The translations under genes were made by a program, and so were the position numbers. A stretch of DNA of 25,838 nucleotides from an uncultured Kangiella sp. (lineage in GTDB: Bacteria > Pseudomonadota > Gammaproteobacteria > Enterobacterales > DSM-103792), in assembly GCA_946481205.1 (NCBI GenBank), contig CAMLNB010000017.1, positions 1-25,838 of the forward strand, read 5' to 3'. Below the pieces are notes generated by a model. It was given only the letters and a program-made list of their open reading frames with translations, was not told the DNA's origin and made no database searches. Shown here in pieces: positions 16,386 to 23,504 of the stretch; position 1 is the first letter of the stretch; each line of letters starts with the position of its first letter.

Positions 16386-17477
16386 TCAGTTGCGTGCTTT
16401 GATGCCGGCGTCAACCTGATCGGTAAACAGGCCATCAATACCGGTTTGCAGGAACAAACGAATTTCCTGTTCCACCTGACCACGCGCGGTGGGCTCAACA
16501 CCGGTGCGCAGGTTGGCTGGCAAGAAGGCATTCTCAGCTCGGAAGGTATACGGGTGCACTTTCAATCCCGCGGCATGGGCATGGCTGACAAAGTCGGTAG
16601 CGTTGCTGATATCAAGCTCACCTTGCGCATTCAGCGGCATGATGAAGTGATATTTCTCCGGTCCGACGCCATCGGCATAGCGGGCGATTTCACGCAGACC
16701 ATCCGGGGTCGCCATCTGATCATAGGTCAGCGTGCCGCCGCGCGCTTCGACGTCATAAGGTTTGCCTTCCAGCCACAGCAGTTGCACCAGCGGTAACCGG
16801 GTCATTCGGTTCAGATCACGCAGATTGCTGACTTCAAACGACTGGATGAACACCTTGTCACGCGGGCTGTTGTAACCATTTCGGTGCAGCGTCCACACTA
16901 ACGGCTCTTCCATCGACAGACCGAGCGAGTCGAAATAGGTCGGGTGCTTGGTTTCCGGGTAGAGACCCACTTCGCGATTGACGATACGCTTCATGTCTTT
17001 GACCAAATCGATCACTTCCTGCAGCGTCGGCACTTTGAACTGGCCATCAAGCCGGGCGTTACCGGGCCGCGCCTGCGGGATGCGTTCAATGGCGCGCAGT
17101 GTTTTGATTTCACGCAGTGTGAAATCCTCGCTGAACCAACCGGTGACGCTGACACCGTCAATAAACTTGGTCGCCTTGCGACTGGCGAACTCCGGTCGGC
17201 TGCTGACGTCGGTGGTCAGATCCAGCACGTTGTCATGCCGGGCAATCAGGTGGCCGTCTTTGGTCATCACCAGATCCGGTTCGATGTAATCGGCACCTTG
17301 CTGAATGGCAAGTGTGTAGGCTTCGAGCGTGTGTTCAGGCAGATAACCGGACGCGCCGCGGTGGGCGATGATCAGTGGCTTGCGCTCGGCATGGGCGGTG
17401 CTGCCCAATTCGATCGCACAAGCACTGCCGGTAACCGTCAGTGCCAGCAAAGCAAACAATGGGATACGCAGTGACAT
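16386..17477 (-). CDS. glpQ: Glycerophosphodiester phosphodiesterase, periplasmic GlpQ type
   Basis: Hydrolyses glycerophosphodiesters (deacylated phospholipids) to glycerol-3-phosphate and an alcohol. The 363 residues compare with 358 in E. coli GlpQ. A signal peptide covers about residues 1-21 (or to AHA at 30). The GDPD active site is intact: H39 and R40 (AHRGASGYLPEHT), E66 and D68 (IEPDLV) and H81 (ARHD). Later motifs are YPETKHP, QSFE and HPYTFR. C20 is not in a canonical lipobox, so a soluble periplasmic enzyme is likely. The ATG at 17477 has GGAG upstream. Homologues can be controlled by glycerol-3-phosphate or phosphate supply; I found no convincing Pho box. A 251-bp spacer separates it from the YdcH-like gene. 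Confidence 0.95.
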   Translation of the reverse strand: MSLRIPLFALLALTVTGSACAIELGSTAHAERKPLIIAHRGASGYLPEHTLEAYTLAIQQGADYIEPDLVMTKDGHLIARHDNVLDLTTDVSSRPEFASRKATKFIDGVSVTGWFSEDFTLREIKTLRAIERIPQARPGNARLDGQFKVPTLQEVIDLVKDMKRIVNREVGLYPETKHPTYFDSLGLSMEEPLVWTLHRNGYNSPRDKVFIQSFEVSNLRDLNRMTRLPLVQLLWLEGKPYDVEARGGTLTYDQMATPDGLREIARYADGVGPEKYHFIMPLNAQGELDISNATDFVSHAHAAGLKVHPYTFRAENAFLPANLRTGVEPTARGQVEQEIRLFLQTGIDGLFTDQVDAGIKARN

Positions 17478-17728
17478 GAGGAAAGCTCCAATTCAGGGGC
17501 AACGGAATGACCGCAATGGCAAACACCGGACCGCCTAACCGGTATGCGCACCTTCCTCGGAGCAGATGAACAAGCAATGACGTGAGCTTGAAAACTCGAT
17601 GACAGCATGTACGCCTGTGAATGGCGTAGCGATGGCAACAAGGCTTGCGTTGTGGAAATACGAGATGACGGCTGGTGGTGGCAGATCAAGCGGCCATCGC
17701 CAGCCCTAATCGACGTCCGGATACCGGC

Positions 17729-18001
17729 TCAGTGGCCGCCACAGCCCCCGCAACAACCGGCAGTGATCTGATTGATCCGATCGAACAGCTCGTCCTTCAG
17801 TTTGACGCGGCGGATTTTCAGCGTTTCCAGCGCCAGATCGCCGAGGTGGTCGAGCCCGGTTTCGGCGCGCATGACCTGATGGTCCAGCTCATGATATTCA
17901 TCGAATAGCTTGGCAAAATGTCCATCGCTACGTTTCAATCGTTGGATGCGTTCGGCGAGCGCAGGATACTCGGCAATCAGCGGGTGTTGGCCATGCGACA
18001 T
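17729..18001 (-). CDS. YdcH family (DUF465) protein with Cys-Gly-His tail
   Basis: A 90-residue protein. ERIQRLKRSDGHFAKLFDEYHELDHQVMRAE followed by KIRRVKLKDELFDRI matches the YdcH/DUF465 helical hairpin (E. coli YdcH has SLFDKHNKLDHEI and LQLKDEM). The role is unknown across the family. The ATG at 18001 is used because GGAG lies 7 nt upstream and the family begins here; the frame is open further upstream. Unusually, the C-terminus runs NQITAGCCGGCGGH, with three cysteines and a terminal histidine suggesting metal binding. It lies downstream of the DUF6090-like gene in the same direction, 105 bp apart. Confidence 0.82.
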   Translation of the reverse strand: MSHGQHPLIAEYPALAERIQRLKRSDGHFAKLFDEYHELDHQVMRAETGLDHLGDLALETLKIRRVKLKDELFDRINQITAGCCGGCGGH

Positions 18002-18106
18002 GAGGTGACTCCGTTTTCGTGTCACTGTTCGAAACAGCTCACCATCGAGAGTAGCGTGCTGGCCGCCATGCATTTTGATGCCGATCAAGCCGGGGTTCGA
18101 CTATGC

Positions 18107-18871
18107 TCAATGCGTGGCCACGACTTCGTTGATCCGGTTAATCAACGTAGCGGCTTGACCATCGATGGCGGCGTATTTCTTGATCATGTCTTTGCTGTAG
18201 CGGTTGAGCCACAGCAACTCGCGGCGAAACTCCCGATCCTGTTGCATCTGAGCATACAGCGATGCCGGGTTGCTGCCATCAAGGTCCAGATACTTGCGAA
18301 TATACGGTGAGAGGTAAGCGAACTTGTCGTTGTTGAAACGGGTCTCGACACTAATCAGTAACGCACGATTTATCTCGTAGTATTCAGCGATTTCAGCGCG
18401 TAGCCGTTCATCGCGAATGGTGTCGAGACCGCGGGTCTTCAGGGTCTCGAAGGGCACATTGCTGGCGATGAAGGTGGTGGTACCCTCCAGATAATTCAAT
18501 GACAGGTTAAATTCCCGGTCCGGTTGTCGGCCGTTGTCCAGATAATTGCTGACCAGCGCACCGGCTTCAATCCGCGTCTCATATCCGCCGATATTTGCTT
18601 TGATATCCAGCCGGTCGCGGGCGATGCCATTGCGCAACTCTATCAAGGTCCGTTCTTCCAGTTCGCGTTGCTGGTAATAATCGCCGATGCGATCCAGGCC
18701 AAAGGCGAGATGGATGCCGACGGTAATCATCAAAATTTCACCAAAGGCAAAGCGCAGGCGCCGCCAATGGAAGAACCGGCTAAACACGCGTTGCAAGACC
18801 GGCCGATCTGGCGAGTCTGGGCTGAAAGCGAGGGCCGGTGTGGCGGCGGTAGCGTAATCATCCTGCGACAT
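18107..18871 (-). CDS. DUF6090-like single-pass membrane protein
   Basis: A 254-residue protein. One membrane helix (about 41-60, FAFGEILMITVGIHLAFGLD) precedes a charged helix with YYQQRELEERTLIELRNGI. This GE-(I/L)-x-VGI-LA arrangement, with a short cytosolic N-terminus and a helical periplasmic or cytosolic remainder, is characteristic of the DUF6090 family as I recall it. The rest is mostly helical, without catalytic motifs. The ATG at 18871 has CGGAAG upstream. It probably shares a transcript with the YdcH-like gene. Function unknown; related proteins are annotated only as hypothetical. Confidence 0.7.
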   Translation of the reverse strand: MSQDDYATAATPALAFSPDSPDRPVLQRVFSRFFHWRRLRFAFGEILMITVGIHLAFGLDRIGDYYQQRELEERTLIELRNGIARDRLDIKANIGGYETRIEAGALVSNYLDNGRQPDREFNLSLNYLEGTTTFIASNVPFETLKTRGLDTIRDERLRAEIAEYYEINRALLISVETRFNNDKFAYLSPYIRKYLDLDGSNPASLYAQMQQDREFRRELLWLNRYSKDMIKKYAAIDGQAATLINRINEVVATH

Positions 18872-19029
18872 GAACGTGGCTTCCGGGGTTGGCTATTCCG
18901 CCATGATAAAGCGCCGTACTGGACTTGCGCATCAACGCTACTGACACGCTACTGTCTGGATAAGCAGCGGGACTGTAGCTGGCATGGCCGCCTGCGCTAT
19001 GCTGAGCTGCCTTGCTGCCAGGACGAACC

Positions 19030-19668
19030 ATGACCGCCGACATTGCCCAGATCCGCAAAGACTACAGCCGGCAGGAACTGTCGCCGGAAGACTGCCATGC
19101 CGATCCGTTGCAGCAATTTCAGCAATGGTTGCAGCAGGCCATTGCGGCGCAAGTGCCAGAACCGACTGCCATGCATGTCGCGACAGTGGCCGCCGACGGC
19201 AAGCCAAGCGCGCGCTTGGTGCTGTTGAAAGCGGTTGAGCAACAGGGCTTTGTCTTCTACACCAATTACGACAGTCGCAAAGGTCAACAGCTGGCGCAAA
19301 ATCCCTACGCGGCGCTGACGTTTTTCTGGCCCGAGCTGGAACGGCAAGTGCGCATTGAAGGTCGTGCCGAGCAAGTGGCGCCTGAGGTGTCAGATGCCTA
19401 TTTCGCCACGCGGCCCTATCAAAGCCGGCTGGGTGCTTGGGCGAGCCCGCAGAGTCAGACCATCGCCAGCAAAACCGAGTTGCTGAAGCGGGCGGCGGAA
19501 TACGGACTCAAGTACGTCACGCAGGTGCCGCGGCCGCCGTTCTGGGGCGGCTATTGCGTGCAGCCGGAACGCATCGAATTCTGGCAGGGCCGACCGAGTC
19601 GCCTGCACGATCGGGTGTTATACCTACGCCAGCAGGACGGCTGGCAAATCAGCCGCCTGGCGCCCTAG
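19030..19668 (+). CDS. pdxH: Pyridoxamine/pyridoxine 5'-phosphate oxidase
   Basis: FMN enzyme that oxidises PNP and PMP to pyridoxal 5'-phosphate, the last step of vitamin B6 synthesis and salvage. From the ATG at 19030 (AGGA upstream) it has 212 residues; E. coli PdxH has 218. An ATG six codons earlier is possible but lacks a ribosome site. Family landmarks: IRKDYSRQEL, DPLQQFQQWL, PTAMHVATV, SARLVLLK, FYTNYDSRKGQQL, WPELERQVRIEG, SRLGAWAS-QS, PPFWGGYCVQPERIEFWQG and the terminal SRLHDRVLY...ISRLAP. Substrate-binding residues in the RLHDR segment are conserved. The PLP-binding regulator and NimA-like and PaiB genes lie a few kilobases away, but no direct link is shown. Confidence 0.96.
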   Translation: MTADIAQIRKDYSRQELSPEDCHADPLQQFQQWLQQAIAAQVPEPTAMHVATVAADGKPSARLVLLKAVEQQGFVFYTNYDSRKGQQLAQNPYAALTFFWPELERQVRIEGRAEQVAPEVSDAYFATRPYQSRLGAWASPQSQTIASKTELLKRAAEYGLKYVTQVPRPPFWGGYCVQPERIEFWQGRPSRLHDRVLYLRQQDGWQISRLAP

Positions 19669-19725
19669 CGATTGTCGGCGTCGGCAATGGCTTAACGAGT
19701 AGCTGGTGATGGAGACGATCCGGTT

Positions 19726-19992
19726 ATGAAGAAAGACAAAGCAAGCCATAAAAGCGCTCACCCGGAACAGAGTCGCAAAAACAAACTACAGTTACAGCTC
19801 AAGCAAGTGCGTCGTCGCCGCAATGTCACCGGAGGCTTCGGCCTGCTGATCGTGATTGGTTTGCTGGTGCTGGAATACTACCGCGAGGTGCCAGCCTGGC
19901 TCTGGCTGATGCTGTGGGTGATCCCCTTGCTGCTGGTGCTCGATACCGTGTACCTGAAGCATCTGCGCCAGCAGATCAGCAAGCTGCACTGA
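19726..19992 (+). CDS. Small two-helix membrane protein
   Basis: An 88-residue protein of no recognised family. A very basic N-terminus (Lys/Arg-rich to residue 32, predicted cytosolic) is followed by two hydrophobic helices (about 34-52 and 56-73) separated by a short YYREVPAW turn, and a short basic tail. The topology would place both ends in the cytoplasm. GGAG is present but 11-12 bases from the ATG. It lies between pdxH and the diguanylate cyclase gene, 64 bp upstream of the latter, so co-transcription is possible. Function unknown. Confidence 0.65.
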   Translation: MKKDKASHKSAHPEQSRKNKLQLQLKQVRRRRNVTGGFGLLIVIGLLVLEYYREVPAWLWLMLWVIPLLLVLDTVYLKHLRQQISKLH

Positions 19993-20056
19993 GTACCGCG
20001 TCGATCCGCAAGGCTCTGTCCCGTTTGGCACCGGCGCAAGGAAGGGATGCCGTGGT

Positions 20057-21031
20057 ATGCGCAACCGACTCCGCTCCGATTTTCAGCTCGGTATTGTCAC
20101 CCTGTTCGGTTTTTGTTCCGCCGCAGTCATCTCGCCGTTTGCCGTTTATCGCTTTCTGACCGGCGCCATTGCGGTCGGCATTCTCGACACGATTCTGGTG
20201 ATCAGCATTGCCGGCATGGTGGTGTACGCCTGGCGCTCCGGCCACACCGAGCGTGCCGGCAAATTCCTGGTCATCATCAACTGTGTTGGCGCTGTGCTGA
20301 GTTCGGAAATGCTGGGCGTGATCGGCGTGTTCTGGATGTATGCGGCCATCCTGTCCAATTTCTTTCTGACCACTTCGTTGCGTTACGCCGCTGGCGTTAC
20401 GGTCGCGACACTATTGTTGCTGGCGAGTCTCGGCAAAGCCTTCGACAGCACTTCGCAAATGTGGTCATTTCTGGCGACCAGCTCCCTGCTGGCGCTGCTC
20501 AGTTTCATTGTCGCCTATCAGTACGCCGTGCAGCGCCAGAAGCTGGAAGTGCTGGCGACCATTGATCCGCTGACTGGCGTTCACAACCGACGAGTCATGA
20601 CCGAGGAATTGCAACACGCGGTCGAGGCCTATCGGCGCAACGGCACGATCACTGCGGTGATCTTGATGGATATCGATCACTTCAAGCGCATCAACGATCA
20701 GCACGGCCATGAAACCGGCGATGCGGTGCTGGTTGCCTTTGCCACGCTGGCGCGCCGGTTCACCCGGCAAGTCGATCGCTTCTTTCGTTACGGCGGTGAA
20801 GAGTTCTTGCTGCTGGTACCGGGCGCCGGCGAAGCGGAAGGTCGTGCTATTGCCGAGAAAATTCGCCAGCATGCGGAAGCCGAGCTCGGCAACAATCTTT
20901 TGCCGGCAATCACCATCTCGGCCGGTGTCGCCGCTTTGCAGCCGCAAGAGTCCTGGCAGAGCTGGGTCTCGCGCGCCGATTCGGCGCTGTACCGCGCCAA
21001 AGCCAACGGCCGCAATCGCACGGAATCGTGA
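20057..21031 (+). CDS. Membrane diguanylate cyclase (GGDEF domain)
   Basis: A 324-residue protein. The N-terminal half (about 10-165) is hydrophobic with five or six membrane helices and no recognised sensor name. The GGDEF domain follows, from about DPLTGVHNRRVM to the end. The active site is GGEEF (246-250), competent to make cyclic di-GMP from two GTP. An inhibitory I-site RxxD (R237-D240, RQVD) sits exactly five residues upstream, so product feedback is expected. MDIDHFKRIND supplies the metal-binding aspartate, and ADSALYRAKANGRN the C-terminal motif. No EAL domain is present. AGGAAGGG lies upstream of the ATG, spaced slightly long. It is convergent with paiB. Confidence 0.94.
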   Translation: MRNRLRSDFQLGIVTLFGFCSAAVISPFAVYRFLTGAIAVGILDTILVISIAGMVVYAWRSGHTERAGKFLVIINCVGAVLSSEMLGVIGVFWMYAAILSNFFLTTSLRYAAGVTVATLLLLASLGKAFDSTSQMWSFLATSSLLALLSFIVAYQYAVQRQKLEVLATIDPLTGVHNRRVMTEELQHAVEAYRRNGTITAVILMDIDHFKRINDQHGHETGDAVLVAFATLARRFTRQVDRFFRYGGEEFLLLVPGAGEAEGRAIAEKIRQHAEAELGNNLLPAITISAGVAALQPQESWQSWVSRADSALYRAKANGRNRTES

Positions 21032-21050
21032 GTACGCAGCGGTGCTTCAC

Positions 21051-21701
21051 TCACGTGTCGACGCTGGCCGCTTCGCGCGCCGTCATCACCGCCGCCATGG
21101 CGTGCGCGTGGGCATCGCTACGCTGCTGCAAGCCGGCGATCACGCCTTGCCGATTGGCGCTGGGTTGGTTCTGGCTGACTTTCCATTTGCCTTGTAAACG
21201 GCGTATCGGAATTTCAATGCCGACGATCATGCCAAGCAGTTGCTCGATGTATTGCGCTGGTGCTTCATCGATGCGCCATGGCACGCGTTGACTGGCTTCG
21301 TGGCGGCGTGTCAGCGCTTCCAGTTGCGCACGCAGCCAGGTGGGGTTGTCGTGTACCTGCAGCGGGCCATGGGCGTGCACGGTGATGTAATTCCAGGTCG
21401 GCACGGCTTTGCCGTTGTCCTTCTTGCTCGGATACCACTGCGGACTGATGTACGTTTGCGGCCCATGAAAGACGACCAGTGTATCGACTTCCTTCGACAG
21501 GCTGCGCCAGAACGGATTGGCGCGCGCGGCATGAGCGCGCAGCACGCCAAATTCGCCGACCGTGGCATCGAGTTCAAACGGCAAATGGTTGGCGTTCAAG
21601 CCATCGGGGTCGAGTGTTACCAAGGTGCCGAGCGGATGTTGCTGCATCAGCGTTTGCATGACCGCGATGCGGCTTTCTGCGTAGCTGGCGGGAATGAACA
21701 T
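21051..21701 (-). CDS. paiB: PaiB family FMN-binding protein
   Basis: A 216-residue protein; B. subtilis PaiB has about 207. Start MFIPASYAES, LVTLDPDGLNANHLPFELD, LRAHAARANPFWR, YISPQWYPSKK, VPTWNYITVHAHGPL and the C-terminal GIEIPIRRLQGKWKVSQN-Q match the family well. PaiB has a split-barrel flavin fold. In Bacillus, paiB follows paiA, a GNAT polyamine acetyltransferase, and was linked to repression of sporulation and protease genes; the biochemical role elsewhere is unclear. GAGGTG lies 5 nt before the ATG. It is the last gene of a leftward cluster behind two GNAT genes and a NimA-like gene, 20 bp after the latter's stop. The conserved PaiA-like/PaiB pairing supports a shared substrate. 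Confidence 0.92.
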   Translation of the reverse strand: MFIPASYAESRIAVMQTLMQQHPLGTLVTLDPDGLNANHLPFELDATVGEFGVLRAHAARANPFWRSLSKEVDTLVVFHGPQTYISPQWYPSKKDNGKAVPTWNYITVHAHGPLQVHDNPTWLRAQLEALTRRHEASQRVPWRIDEAPAQYIEQLLGMIVGIEIPIRRLQGKWKVSQNQPSANRQGVIAGLQQRSDAHAHAMAAVMTAREAASVDT

Positions 21702-21721
21702 GGTGACACCTCTGCGAAAAT

Positions 21722-22378
21722 TCAGCGCCAGCGTTCGACGACGCTGCGCGGTAATGCGTCAGGTTCAGCCTCACCGCTGACCGGTTCGGCGATTGGCGTT
21801 TGCGCTTGCAGTACAAACGGCAGCACGCCGGCCCAGACCGGCCAACTCCGATCTTCCTCGTCATCCTTCGGACCGCCGTGACGGGCTTTCAACACCGCTT
21901 GGTCGATGTGCAGGCGCAGCACCGTGGTGGCGGCACTTTCCTTGTGATTCGGTTGCCGCACCGAGGGCCAGCGACCGGGCAGCACGACTTCAAAGAATTG
22001 TTTGAAGGCATGCGCTTTCTGTTCCGGATCGGTGATCGCCTCGTAGCGGCCATAGAGATTCACCGAGCGGTAATTGGCCGAATGCGAGAATGCCGAGCGT
22101 GCCAGCACCAAACCGTCGATCAGCGTGACATTGGTGCAGCTGTCACCATCGCGCAGCAGGTTCAACATGCGCGAACCATTGCTGCCGTGGATGTAAACGT
22201 AATCGCCATCGCGCCAGTAGGCAGTCGGGATGACCTGCGGCAAACCGTCGTGGACGAAAGCGATCTGGCAAACCCAGTGTGCATCGAGCACGGCGTCGAT
22301 GGCGGCGCGATCATAGCTGGCGCGCTCCGGGTGACGGCGCACGCGCGTCGCGTTGGGGTAAGGCGTTGGCGTGCTCAT
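21722..22378 (-). CDS. Pyridoxamine 5'-phosphate oxidase-related (NimA-like) flavin protein
   Basis: A 218-residue protein. TAYWRDGDYVYIHGSNGSRMLNLL (53-75) is the hallmark of the Pyridox_ox_2/NimA group, with the histidine (H64) at the position that carries the redox-active site in NimA. It starts with TRVRRHPERASYDRAAIDAVLD, also typical. NimA of Bacteroides reduces nitroimidazoles, but most homologues have no assigned substrate. The C-terminal 40 residues are acidic and Pro-rich. The ATG at 22378 has AGGGA at long spacing. It lies between the second GNAT gene and paiB in one direction; two split-barrel flavin proteins adjacent to each other is notable. Confidence 0.88.
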   Translation of the reverse strand: MSTPTPYPNATRVRRHPERASYDRAAIDAVLDAHWVCQIAFVHDGLPQVIPTAYWRDGDYVYIHGSNGSRMLNLLRDGDSCTNVTLIDGLVLARSAFSHSANYRSVNLYGRYEAITDPEQKAHAFKQFFEVVLPGRWPSVRQPNHKESAATTVLRLHIDQAVLKARHGGPKDDEEDRSWPVWAGVLPFVLQAQTPIAEPVSGEAEPDALPRSVVERWR

Positions 22379-22424
22379 GGCTGGATTGTCCCTGCGACAA
22401 AATCAATCAATGGCGAGTCGTGTT

Positions 22425-22841
22425 TCACAGTCGTTGCTCAAAGTGATGGCAGGTGATGTTGAAACCCTGGGTCAGATAAAAACGGTGGGCGCCGTAACGC
22501 TGGACACCGGAATCCAGTTGCAACGCCTGACACTGTTGCTGACGCGCGTACTGACGCAGCCAGTCGAGCATCGCGGCGCCGCAGCCCTGCGAACGGTGAG
22601 TCGCTTTGGTGATCAGATCATCGACGTACAGGTATCTGCCCAGATACAAATTGCTGGCAATGCGGAATCCGGCGACGCAGCAAACCTCGTCATCGCGCGT
22701 CAAGAACGCCAGCTGGTAACCGTCCTGGCGCAGCGTTTGAAACAGCGCGGCAAAACCGGCTTCGTCGAGTTGCGGGCGCAGTTCCTTGAGCGTGGCAGCG
22801 CAGCGCAAGGCTTCCTGATCGGTGGTGGCGAGTTGAATCAT
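22425..22841 (-). CDS. GNAT family N-acetyltransferase (second of two)
   Basis: A 138-residue GNAT. Acetyl-CoA pyrophosphate loop RSQGCGAAM (83-91) follows the strand YLYVDDLITKATH, and YGAHRFYLTQGFN is the usual motif B. In length and pattern (short, strand-VDDLIT-R-x-x-G-x-G, then LDSG-x-HRFY-GF) it resembles the PaiA/small aminoglycoside-type GNATs. The start is the ATG at 22841, which overlaps the TGA of the upstream GNAT gene as ATGA, so translation is probably coupled. An open frame continues upstream within the neighbour but is a shadow. The acetyl acceptor is unknown. Confidence 0.88.
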   Translation of the reverse strand: MIQLATTDQEALRCAATLKELRPQLDEAGFAALFQTLRQDGYQLAFLTRDDEVCCVAGFRIASNLYLGRYLYVDDLITKATHRSQGCGAAMLDWLRQYARQQQCQALQLDSGVQRYGAHRFYLTQGFNITCHHFEQRL

Positions 22842-23383
22842 GGCGTGGCGTCCGCTGTAGCCACGTCTGCTATTGCCACATCGGCTGCCGGCGCCTCGCC
22901 GCGATAGATCGCGGCGTTGTGTTTTTCCAGCCAGCGTTGGCTGTTCTTCAGTTCCTGAAAACCGTAACGCTGGTACAGGCCGTGCGCATCGGCGGTGGCG
23001 AGCAGGAGGCGGCGCAGACCTTGCAGTTCGGGTTGTTGCAACAGCTCGCTGACGACTTGTTTGCCGAGACCCTGGCCGCGCCAATCCGGGTGCACAATGA
23101 CATCGCAGATCCACGCGAAGGTGGCGCCATCGGTCACCGCACGGGCGAACGCCAGCACCTGCTCGCCGCGCATCACGGCCAGGCACAACGAATTCGCCAG
23201 CGCCCGGCTCACCGTCGCCAACGGAATGCCGGCGGCCCAGTAGCTGTTTTGCAGCAGCGTATGCACCTGCTCGGCCGGGATGGCGGCGCTATCACGGGTC
23301 AGGTACAGGCGCGGGCCGGCAGCGGCGGTTCGGCGCGAAGCATTGGCATCAACGGCAAGCCAGAACATGGGGTCGTTTTCCAT
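22838..23383 (-). CDS. GNAT family N-acetyltransferase (first of two)
   Basis: A 181-residue protein from the ATG at 23383, chosen for GGAG six bases upstream; an earlier in-frame codon at 23434 lies inside the inverted-repeat operator region. The core is IPLATVSRALANSLCLAV, FAWICDVIVHPDWRGQGLG (acetyl-CoA loop RGQGLG at 102-107), LLLATADAHGLYQRYGF. The last 15 residues are a degenerate repeat, ADVAIADVATADAT, unlike the core. It is the first gene of the leftward cluster and is divergent from the MocR-type regulator. Substrate unknown. Confidence 0.88.
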   Translation of the reverse strand: MENDPMFWLAVDANASRRTAAAGPRLYLTRDSAAIPAEQVHTLLQNSYWAAGIPLATVSRALANSLCLAVMRGEQVLAFARAVTDGATFAWICDVIVHPDWRGQGLGKQVVSELLQQPELQGLRRLLLATADAHGLYQRYGFQELKNSQRWLEKHNAAIYRGEAPAADVAIADVATADATP

Positions 23384-23412
23384 CAGCGCTCCAACAACAG
23401 GTAACCAGCATG

Positions 23413-23455
23413 TGGCTCCCACGATAAGCGCCAAGTGGCTCTGTCAGTAGAGCCA
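23413..23455. promoter_or_regulatory. Candidate MocR-type operator between divergent genes
   Basis: TGGCTCT (23436-23442) and AGAGCCA (23449-23455) form a perfect 7-bp dyad with a 6-bp gap. TGGCTC also occurs at 23413-23418, a direct copy 23 bp away, close to two helical turns. MocR/PdxR regulators typically bind direct repeats together with an inverted half. The position between the regulator and the GNAT cluster fits autoregulation and control of both directions. Confidence 0.5.
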
Positions 23456-23470
23456 ATTCAGGAATATGCT
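23441..23470 (+). promoter_or_regulatory. Candidate promoter of the MocR-type regulator
   Basis: CTGTCA (23441-23446), 18-bp spacer and TATGCT (23465-23470) match sigma-70 at 4 of 6 each. It overlaps the operator dyad, as expected for autorepression. The ATG at 23466 lies in the -10 element and is unlikely to be used. Confidence 0.4.
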
Positions 23471-23504
23471 AGGAACCACTTCAACGGCGAAAGGAGACTG
23501 GCCG

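Noticed and set aside
17560..17610. Possible Pho box upstream of glpQ (CTGTCAT, 4 bp, TTTTCAA read leftward)
   Set aside because: Only the first heptamer is good; the second matches 4 of 7 and no -10 element is at the expected distance.
22842..23186. 115-residue upstream extension of the second GNAT
   Set aside because: This part is out-of-frame reading of the first GNAT gene and has an Arg-rich non-protein composition.
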